This document shows positions 1 to 5,419 of a stretch of DNA of 8,670 nt, one piece after another. How positions within the stretch are numbered: position 1 is the stretch's first letter; each line of letters opens with the position of its first letter. The notes beneath the pieces are model-generated. The model ran no database searches, had not been told where the DNA came from, and was given only the letters and a program-made list of their open reading frames with translations. The stretch covers positions 1 to 8,670 of the forward strand of contig CALFBL010000309.1 in the NCBI GenBank assembly GCA_937951695.1, read 5' to 3'. Source of the stretch: an uncultured Granulosicoccaceae bacterium. GTDB lineage: Bacteria > Pseudomonadota > Gammaproteobacteria > Granulosicoccales > Granulosicoccaceae. The translations under genes and the position numbers were made by a program.

Positions 1-1307
1 AACGCACCATCATTGCGGCTAATGCGGCTGCCACCCATAAAGGTGTTAGCCAGGGCTTACCGCTAAAAAACGCCTACGCCATTGCGCCTAATTTGCAGGT
101 GCAGGAATTTGACGAAACCGCGCAAGTCGAGCACTTGCAGCAGTTAGCCCTATGGGCGCTGCAGTACTCATCTTGGGTGTCCCCCGAAGCCCCGGACGTT
201 ATCCTGATCGAGGCCGAAGCCAGCCTGAACCTGTTTGGTGGCTTACGCAAGCTGTACCGTCGATGGTTAGCTGACACGCGTCGTCAACATCTAACGGTGC
301 GTATTGGCATAGCGACCACACCCAACGCGGCTATTTTGTTTGCCAGAGCCGGTCAACGCATGCCCGCAACCGATGCGCATACGCTGAACACTTTACTCAA
401 TCAGTTGAAGCTGGAACAACTGCCATTGGATGGGTTTGTGTTTAAAGGCTTGCGTCAATCGGGCGTGCGCACTGTCAAGCAGCTACGAGCGCTGAAGCCG
501 GCAGCACTCACCCGACGCTTTGGCAGCACCATCACCGATTACCTCTACAAGCTCGATGGTACCTTGCCAGATCCACGAGATGCTTTTGTGACTCATGAGC
601 ACTTTATTGAGGGGGTCGATTTGCCACTGGAAGCACCCGATACCGCTGCTCTGACATTTCCACTGAACCGTTTATTAAACGCACTGGGTGGCTACTTAAG
701 AATGAATGACCTGGGTGTGCGGGAATTGACTCTGCACTTGGCGCATCACAAAGTAGCGGACACCCGTGTTGCCATCGGATTTCTGGACCCATCGGCCAAT
801 CATGCCCATCTGTTAAAAACCGCTTCCGAGCGTCTGGCCACCCAGAGCTTACCCGCACCCGTTACACGCTTGACGCTGCACGCCACCGATCTGGCGCCAA
901 TAGAGCGCAACGCTCGTGACATGTTTCAAAAAAGTCACAACCAACAACACAGCATTGAACAGGTGATGGATAATTTGGCGGCCCGGTTCGGGCGCGAGGC
1001 CTTGTACATAGCCTTACCCGATGACGACCACCGGCCGGAAAAAGCTTGGCTTGCCGAAGTCTTAAAAACCCGACACCCAAACTTTCAATGGCCCGCCCGC
1101 CCCTTGTGGCTCTATCCGAAACCCCGACTCAGTGATCGTCCCCTGACACTGATCTCTGCTGCTGAACGAATTGAAAACGGTTGGTGGGACAACACCGATG
1201 TGCGCCGGGACTATTACATCGCGAGTGATTCCGACGGGTCCTGTCTTTGGGTATACAAAACACGCCAATCCCATAATCAATGGTTTATACACGGTATTTT
1301 TGCCTGA
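1..1307 (+). CDS. imuB: ImuB-like Y-family DNA polymerase homologue (5' end missing)
   Basis: The reading frame is open from base 3 to the TGA at 1305-1307, giving 434 visible residues. The family is usually somewhat longer, so perhaps 40-60 N-terminal residues lie outside the window. ImuB is the non-catalytic Y-family member of the SOS mutasome, which bridges RecA/ImuA, the beta clamp and DnaE2 in error-prone lesion bypass. The sequence shows an N-terminal palm/finger stretch (NAAATHKGVSQGLPL), then IEAEASLNLFGG where active polymerases have a DEAxLD-type motif. A fingers/thumb helix-hairpin-helix region (FKGLRQSGVRTVKQLRAL) follows. The C-terminal signature is typical of ImuB: DDHRPEKAW, GWWD, VRRDYY and a final WFIHGIFA. 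The catalytic Asp position reads Ala, as expected for ImuB. The usual clamp-binding QxxLF-type site is represented only by ARDMF, without the Gln. A TTG at 93 is internal to the protein and is not the start. dnaE2 does not follow immediately downstream. Confidence 0.9.
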   Translation, partial: RTIIAANAAATHKGVSQGLPLKNAYAIAPNLQVQEFDETAQVEHLQQLALWALQYSSWVSPEAPDVILIEAEASLNLFGGLRKLYRRWLADTRRQHLTVRIGIATTPNAAILFARAGQRMPATDAHTLNTLLNQLKLEQLPLDGFVFKGLRQSGVRTVKQLRALKPAALTRRFGSTITDYLYKLDGTLPDPRDAFVTHEHFIEGVDLPLEAPDTAALTFPLNRLLNALGGYLRMNDLGVRELTLHLAHHKVADTRVAIGFLDPSANHAHLLKTASERLATQSLPAPVTRLTLHATDLAPIERNARDMFQKSHNQQHSIEQVMDNLAARFGREALYIALPDDDHRPEKAWLAEVLKTRHPNFQWPARPLWLYPKPRLSDRPLTLISAAERIENGWWDNTDVRRDYYIASDSDGSCLWVYKTRQSHNQWFIHGIFA

Positions 1308-1358
1308 TTTTTGCATCCATCGCGAGTGCCGATCAAAAGGGTGCTATGGCGTCACTTA

Positions 1359-1374
1359 TGTGAATTACGTCACA
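1359..1374. promoter_or_regulatory. CRP/FNR-family binding site, TGTGA-N6-TCACA
   Basis: TGTGA (1359-1363), ATTACG, TCACA (1370-1374) matches both CRP half-sites perfectly with the canonical 6-base spacer. It lies 52 bases after imuB and about 310 bases before the GGDEF-EAL start. It could therefore act on the downstream gene if transcription starts within roughly 1400-1430. TTGAAT at 1413-1418 is a weak -10 candidate at about the class I distance. Which regulator (CRP, Vfr or another family member) is inference. Confidence 0.5.
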
Positions 1375-1502
1375 GACCATTGTGATACTTGCGTGGTTCT
1401 TGCTGCTCTCCATTGAATGAACCCCTCGCGCTGGGCTTGCGCCGGTGAACAGAAAAATTACGCCCGTTACAAAAAAACATATAGATGATCAACCCTCCGT
1501 GT

Positions 1503-1514
1503 TATCGGCCGATA
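1503..1514. promoter_or_regulatory. Perfect 12-bp palindrome, possible operator
   Basis: TATCGGCCGATA is its own reverse complement. Symmetry does not extend further outward and there is no spacer, so it is a poor RNA hairpin and more likely a protein-binding site, or chance. It sits between the CRP-like site and the upstream ORF. Confidence 0.3.
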
Positions 1515-1607
1515 GTTGAACAGCATCATACAAAATCCCCTGATGTACCTACGGGTCCGAAGTTAGACAGCCACCGATTGTTTTCAACGACGAAAACGTC
1601 AGTAACT

Positions 1608-1614
1608 AAAGGAG
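1608..1614 (+). promoter_or_regulatory. Strong Shine-Dalgarno AAAGGAG
   Basis: This is the best ribosome binding sequence in the leader. It lies 11 nt before the ATG at 1626, which opens a 17-codon ORF, and is too far (68 nt) from the GGDEF-EAL ATG at 1683 to serve it directly. The 1626 frame is the same as the GGDEF-EAL frame but is closed by TGA at 1677-1679. Confidence 0.45.
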
Positions 1615-1625
1615 TAGCGATTCAA

Positions 1626-1679
1626 ATGCTGTATGAATACTCTATCTGCGTCATTGACAAGGTTATCGGAACAGCCTGA
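1626..1679 (+). CDS. Putative 17-residue upstream ORF (leader peptide)
   Basis: The ORF encodes MLYEYSICVIDKVIGTA and is preceded by AAAGGAG at 1608-1614. It stops with TGA at 1677-1679, and the GGDEF-EAL ATG follows after only three bases (ACT). The main gene has no good Shine-Dalgarno of its own. This layout is typical of translational coupling by reinitiation. The peptide contains no run of one amino acid that would suggest classical attenuation. The same frame stays open back to an ATG at 1485, but that longer version has no ribosome binding site and looks non-coding. Alternatively the ORF is chance, or the stop is a recent nonsense change that cut off an N-terminal extension of the GGDEF-EAL protein. 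Confidence 0.35.
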   Translation: MLYEYSICVIDKVIGTA

Positions 1680-1682
1680 ACT

Positions 1683-3689
1683 ATGTACGTAAGGCCTTTC
1701 AATCGCGATCGTACTAAAGTCATGATCAGCGTCGGCTTCCTCGCCGTGTTCTCACTGATGTTACTCGTCACCTATTTGTCAGTGAGCACACTGACGCGGG
1801 TGAACACCAGTATGGCTGATCTCATCCATAACACTGAACAGAAAACCACTCTCGCCTATCAGATGCGCGACATGATCCGGGTGCGTTCATACGAAGTTCG
1901 AGCCATGGCGCAAACGTTGGATTGGCAAGAGCGTGAGAATTTATTCGACCAATTAACCAGCACGACTCGAACCTATAACCAGGCACGCTTGAGCTTGACG
2001 ACTCTTGGGGCGAACGAACCGGAAAAGGAAATTCTGAACCGAATTGCAGAAGCCGATCACCGCGCACAAGACGCCTACGGGAAAGCCAGTAATCGCATTT
2101 ACGCTATGGTGCACGATCCTGAGGCCTTGAAAGCTGCGATCAGTAGCGTGCAACTCAGCGAGCTGGTATTACTGAACCATTTGAATCGACTGGTTCAGCT
2201 GGAAAAAGAACTGGCAAAAGAGGCCTTGGTAGAAAACCAGTTGCGCTACAGTGAAACTCGAAGCTGGCTAATCGCCAGTGTGAGTCTGGCCTTTGTGGTA
2301 TCGATTTTAATATCTGCGGCCGTTATCAGCCGTGTGTCGGCGGCCAATCGGCGCATTAAACATCTGGCCAACCACGATGACTTAACCGGCATACACAATC
2401 GACGTAGCTTTGAAGATACGCTTGCGCATATCATAAAAACATACGGCCGAACACGCCAAAACGTCGGCGTATTGTATCTCGATTTTGACCGATTTAAAAT
2501 CGTCAACGATACCTGCGGCCACCATGCGGGTGATCAGCTGCTGATTCAAATCAGCACATTGATCCTGTCCTGTCTGGGTCCAGATGATGTATTCGCCCGA
2601 GTCGGCGGTGATGAATTCGCGATCATCGCTCGCGGCGACTCCATCGATGACATTCTGGCGTTGGCGGAAAAAATTCGAGAAAGCGTTGAACAGTTTCAAT
2701 TTACTTACCTGTCGCAGACGTTCAGCATCAGCGCCAGTATCGGTGTCATAGAAGTCACCGGGGAAGAGAACGACTTGGAGACCTTACTGCAAGACGTTGA
2801 CTCAGCCTGTTACGTCGCCAAACAATGGGGACGAAATCGAGTGCACCTGGCTGATCCTAGCGATGATGAGGTGGTGAAATACCGAAACGACATTGCCGGT
2901 ATGCACCACATTCGCCATGCGCTTGATACCGATTTGTTGCAGCTCTACTACCAACCCGTGCACGAAATTCTCGAGCAAGGAACTGCTATGGTTCACTGCG
3001 AAATTTTACTCCGCATCATCAATGAAAATGGCGACATATTCTCTCCCGCAGAGTTCATCCCCATTGCAGAGAAATACAATCTCATGGCTGAGATTGATCG
3101 ATGGGTCATCTCCAATGTAATGCAATGGGTCGCTACCTATCAGGTAGATCACGAGATACCGAGACTGCTGATTAATTTAAGTGGTTTGTCCTTTGTGGAC
3201 GAAGATTTTCTTGAGTTCGTGGTGGCCGAGTTAGAGAGCAACGATATCGACCCGACTCGCATCGCGTTCGAGATCACCGAGACCGCTGCGGTTGACAACA
3301 TCGCACAAGCCAACGTGTTCATCGAAAAACTGCGTGCGATCGGGTGCCGCTTTGCACTGGACGATTTTGGTACCGGATTCTCGACTTTTGAATACCTTAA
3401 AGCGATGCCGGTGGATTACCTGAAAATCGACGGCTCTTTAGTGAAGAACATCACAACCGATTCGGTCAATCGAGAGATGGTCAGGGCGATCAATGATATC
3501 GGCCATACCGTCGGTGCCAAAACCATTGCTGAATTTGTCGAAGACGAGGCGACGGTCCAGATATTACGTGATATGGGTGTCAACTACGCGCAAGGGTACG
3601 GATTGCGGCGGCCGGAACCACTGGAGCGGCTGGTCGGCCAGCTTCCCGGAAGCGAAGGGCATATGAGCGAGTGGCGCGAAGCCTCGTAG
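1683..3689 (+). CDS. Membrane GGDEF-EAL protein (cyclic di-GMP synthesis/degradation)
   Basis: This 668-residue inner-membrane protein should make and/or break down cyclic di-GMP. Its N-terminus RPFNRDRTK is positive, followed by a membrane helix at about 14-36. An extracytoplasmic helical region (about 37-193) resembles a four-helix-bundle sensor but has no family I can name. A second helix lies at about 194-217. The GGDEF domain (about 220-395) has DDLTGIHNRRSF, metal-binding D267 in LDFDRFK, N275-D276, and an intact GGDEF at 308-312. The RxxD inhibitory site is degenerate: the Arg position is Gly (GPDD at 299-302). The EAL domain (about 400-650) reads EILLR at 440-444, N498, EITET from 530, DDFGTG at 560-565, K581, E617 and Q637. 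All key metal and catalytic positions are therefore present, and a hydrolytically competent EAL domain is likely. The ATG at 1683 keeps the positive N-terminus before the membrane helix; ATG 1722 would remove it. Which activity dominates cannot be read from sequence. Confidence 0.93.
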   Translation: MYVRPFNRDRTKVMISVGFLAVFSLMLLVTYLSVSTLTRVNTSMADLIHNTEQKTTLAYQMRDMIRVRSYEVRAMAQTLDWQERENLFDQLTSTTRTYNQARLSLTTLGANEPEKEILNRIAEADHRAQDAYGKASNRIYAMVHDPEALKAAISSVQLSELVLLNHLNRLVQLEKELAKEALVENQLRYSETRSWLIASVSLAFVVSILISAAVISRVSAANRRIKHLANHDDLTGIHNRRSFEDTLAHIIKTYGRTRQNVGVLYLDFDRFKIVNDTCGHHAGDQLLIQISTLILSCLGPDDVFARVGGDEFAIIARGDSIDDILALAEKIRESVEQFQFTYLSQTFSISASIGVIEVTGEENDLETLLQDVDSACYVAKQWGRNRVHLADPSDDEVVKYRNDIAGMHHIRHALDTDLLQLYYQPVHEILEQGTAMVHCEILLRIINENGDIFSPAEFIPIAEKYNLMAEIDRWVISNVMQWVATYQVDHEIPRLLINLSGLSFVDEDFLEFVVAELESNDIDPTRIAFEITETAAVDNIAQANVFIEKLRAIGCRFALDDFGTGFSTFEYLKAMPVDYLKIDGSLVKNITTDSVNREMVRAINDIGHTVGAKTIAEFVEDEATVQILRDMGVNYAQGYGLRRPEPLERLVGQLPGSEGHMSEWREAS

Positions 3690-3720
3690 GCTGAGATTCC
3701 ACGCACCACCCGCTTTTCGG

Positions 3721-3776
3721 ACTTATGTTGCTCGAATTTCGAACAATCACGTTAAATACATCAACATTTCATAAGT
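3721..3776. promoter_or_regulatory. Nested inverted repeats upstream of the coiled-coil/BON-OmpA cluster
   Basis: An inner near-perfect 19-base palindrome (3728-3746) has arms TTGCTCGAA and TTCGAACAA around a central T, with one mismatch. Outer arms ACTTATG (3721-3727) and CATAAGT (3770-3776) are perfect complements. ATGTTG (3725-3730) also pairs with CAACAT (3762-3767). No T-run follows, so it is not a standard terminator. Its place about 30-85 bases before the likely promoter of the 3870 gene fits an operator or activator site. Confidence 0.4.
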
Positions 3777-3804
3777 AGAACCCAAAATCCGATCTGATTA
3801 CCAG

Positions 3805-3831
3805 TTGCGCCAACAACACTTTCTGTATGAT
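3805..3831 (+). promoter_or_regulatory. Candidate sigma-70 promoter for the 3870 gene cluster
   Basis: The -10 candidate TATGAT (3826-3831) matches consensus at five of six positions. TTGCGC (3805-3810) is a partial -35 at a short 15-base spacing. Transcription would start near 3838, leaving a leader of about 30 bases before the ATG at 3870. The region upstream contains the nested inverted repeats. Confidence 0.35.
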
Positions 3832-3869
3832 CACAAACGTAACTTGTTGCAGAGCAATAGCACTCCCGG

Positions 3870-4580
3870 ATGGAAGCTGTATTCACAAATCATTGGGTGT
3901 ACGGATGTGCACTCACCCTGCTCGTAGGGTTGTTTGCGGGCTATCTGATCGGCGGACGGAAGGCTACGAAACGGCGCCGGAAGTTGCAACAGGCTCTCAA
4001 TGCCCAGAGCCTTGAGCTCCTCGACGTTCGAACTGAGCACCGCCAACTCTCGCAGTTCATTGGCGCCGCAAGCCGGAAAGATCGCTTGTTGAAACTCGCA
4101 CTGATCAAATTAAAGGCAGGCAACGTAGCAGTTTCCGCTCTACAACAGCAGCAGACTGAGCTTGAGAGGCGCCACTTTATTGAAATGTCTCGCCTGAACG
4201 TCTCAGCCGTCGAGGCCAAACAGCGCGCCAAGCGCGCGGCCGCCGTCGCCCGCGAATCCAGTTTTCGCTTGCGATTACTCGAACGCGCCTTACCTCAGTT
4301 CCAAACCATCACTGCCCACGAACCCAAGTCCTACGGTCAAGGTGAGGCCGTGACCGTTAGCGTTGTCGACAAAAAACCACCGGCCGCCACACGCGAACAG
4401 GCCAATGCGGTCAGTCATCGAGATTTGCACCGCTTGGCAAGTATGAAACCGGTTAACGAACACATACGGGAAAGACCCGACAATACGGTAACGTTTCAGC
4501 CTTCCGGTCCTGCGCGTAATAAAAAAAGCAACAAGCCCGACGCATCTGAGCAAAGTTTGCACAAAAACAGCTTGCGCTAA
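3870..4580 (+). CDS. Hypothetical basic membrane-anchored coiled-coil protein
   Basis: I do not recognise this 236-residue protein. It has one N-terminal membrane helix at about 9-28 (ending LFAGYLIGG) with a glycine zipper at G20, G24 and G28. A strongly basic stretch, KATKRRRK (31-38), follows. By the positive-inside rule the rest is cytoplasmic. Residues about 36-140 are rich in Q, E, R, L and A and look like a long helix/coiled coil. The last ~90 residues are polar, basic and probably disordered. An in-frame TAG at 3858-3860 closes the frame upstream, so the ATG at 3870 is the first usable ATG; its ribosome binding site is weak. It is the first gene of a co-directional trio, 99 bases before the BON-OmpA gene. 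Its topology and zipper resemble those of the third gene (5420-6751), which suggests a shared partner or mixed oligomers. It has no visible enzymatic motif. Confidence 0.75.
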   Translation: MEAVFTNHWVYGCALTLLVGLFAGYLIGGRKATKRRRKLQQALNAQSLELLDVRTEHRQLSQFIGAASRKDRLLKLALIKLKAGNVAVSALQQQQTELERRHFIEMSRLNVSAVEAKQRAKRAAAVARESSFRLRLLERALPQFQTITAHEPKSYGQGEAVTVSVVDKKPPAATREQANAVSHRDLHRLASMKPVNEHIRERPDNTVTFQPSGPARNKKSNKPDASEQSLHKNSLR

Positions 4581-4618
4581 GCAGGTCATGCAAGCCAGTA
4601 TTCTGGCGTCGACGTGTC

Positions 4619-4636
4619 CGCGGTTATCGAACCGTG
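4619..4636 (+). other. Small RNA hairpin in the intergenic gap
   Basis: CGGTT (4621-4625) pairs with AACCG (4630-4634) around an ATCG loop, extended by a G-U and a C-G pair to seven base pairs. No T-run follows, so it is not an intrinsic terminator. It lies between the first and second genes of the trio and could affect mRNA processing or be chance. Confidence 0.25.
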
Positions 4637-4679
4637 AACTTTCAACTCGCAACCCTTAAGTAAGGTCTCTGACGATGTT

Positions 4680-5396
4680 ATGATCTGTGTCATGGATCAC
4701 AGCGTCACCTATCTTGACAGCGACGACGATGAGGTCAGTATCTGGCCTTGGATAATTGCCTTGTTCGCAATCATCGGCGTCCTCATTACTACCGTGCAAA
4801 CCAGCAAGGCCATTACGGCCGATGTGGCCATTAACGCTCGTGACGCGATTGTGGCAACCAAAATATCGGGTGTGCTAATGGATATTGACGGCCGTGACGT
4901 TACCTTGTCCGGCACGATTGATCCTGATGTCGACAAACGCGCGCTGATCGAGCGCATCTCGGATGCCACAGGTGTCCGTCGCGTTGTCGACCAATTGACC
5001 ATATTCGATCCTGAAGTAGCGGCCAAACAACGCAGCGAATTGTTCCAACAACAGCTTGCGAGCTTGGACTTTGGCGCCTTGGCCTTCACCCAAGGCAGCG
5101 CCGTACTCACCAACGAAAGTGGCCCAGCGCTGGATGCACTCACTCAGCTACTACTGCAGTTTCCTGAACAACGTATTCGTGTCGCAGGTCATACTGATAA
5201 CACCGGACGACCTGCTGTAAATCTACGCATTAGCCAGGAACGTGCTGATACCGTGGGGTCGTACCTTATCTCGCGCGGCGTCGCAACCAGCCAGGTTGTG
5301 ATCCGAGGCTTTGGCGCATCGCGTCCTATCGCCGACAATTCCACCGAAGCCGGTCGTGCAAGAAATCGGCGCATTGAAATCACTGACATCAACTAG
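4680..5396 (+). CDS. Membrane-anchored BON-OmpA (peptidoglycan-binding) protein
   Basis: This 238-residue protein should be anchored in the inner membrane with its body in the periplasm. An acidic N-terminus (DSDDDE, 13-18) precedes a membrane helix at about 22-40 (WPWIIALFAIIGV). A BON domain (about 46-110) contains the DVTLSGTIDP strand-turn and the GVRRVVDQL end of the fold. An OmpA C-terminal domain (about 128-236) contains RVAGHTDNTG with D173, the RISQERADTVGSYLISRGV helix, RGFGASRP, and GRARNRRIEI. D173 and the NRR arginines are the positions that hold diaminopimelate of peptidoglycan in this family. The domain order matches mycobacterial ArfA/OmpATb. The start is uncertain: ATG 4680 or ATG 4692, neither with a good Shine-Dalgarno. 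AAGG at 4662-4665 is better spaced for an ATG at 4675 that opens only a two-codon ORF. The next gene begins 23 bases downstream. Confidence 0.9.
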   Translation: MICVMDHSVTYLDSDDDEVSIWPWIIALFAIIGVLITTVQTSKAITADVAINARDAIVATKISGVLMDIDGRDVTLSGTIDPDVDKRALIERISDATGVRRVVDQLTIFDPEVAAKQRSELFQQQLASLDFGALAFTQGSAVLTNESGPALDALTQLLLQFPEQRIRVAGHTDNTGRPAVNLRISQERADTVGSYLISRGVATSQVVIRGFGASRPIADNSTEAGRARNRRIEITDIN

Positions 5397-5419
5397 TTTG
5401 ATGGATTTGGGGGCATATC

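Larger units (their letters stand above)
1308..1682 (+). promoter_or_regulatory. Gene-free leader region upstream of the GGDEF-EAL gene
   Basis: This 375-base stretch separates imuB from the GGDEF-EAL gene. It holds no convincing long gene. I see a CRP-type palindrome at 1359-1374, a perfect 12-bp palindrome at 1503-1514, a split direct repeat (GTTATCGG ... AACAGC at 1501-1524 and 1662-1675), and a short ORF with a strong ribosome binding site at 1608-1679. I could not find a convincing sigma-70 promoter; TATAGA at 1480-1485 is the best -10-like hexamer, but its -35 is poor. No intrinsic terminator is visible after imuB. Confidence 0.5.

Noticed and set aside
1485..1679. 64-codon + strand ORF before the GGDEF-EAL gene
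   Set aside because: Its first 47 codons have no ribosome site and no protein-like character. Only the last 17 codons, from ATG 1626, are preceded by a strong Shine-Dalgarno.
1308..1682. Possible c-di-GMP (GEMM) riboswitch in the leader of a c-di-GMP gene
   Set aside because: I looked for the conserved GEMM core and tetraloop-receptor pieces and did not find them. A covariance-model scan would settle it.
1654..1687. TTGACA at 1654-1659 as a promoter -35
   Set aside because: No -10-like hexamer lies 16-18 bases downstream; TATGTA at 1682-1687 is 22 bases away and overlaps the start codon.
3728..3746. Palindrome as a terminator or LexA box
   Set aside because: No T-run follows it, and it does not match the CTGT-N8-ACAG LexA box of gammaproteobacteria.
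4290..4652. 120-codon ORF on the minus strand across the end of the coiled-coil gene
   Set aside because: It has no recognisable domain and opposes a co-directional gene cluster; most likely a chance frame.
4709..5143. 144-codon ORF on the minus strand
   Set aside because: It lies fully inside the BON-OmpA gene, whose domains are clear. It is Ser/Thr-rich without motifs, as expected for an antisense shadow.
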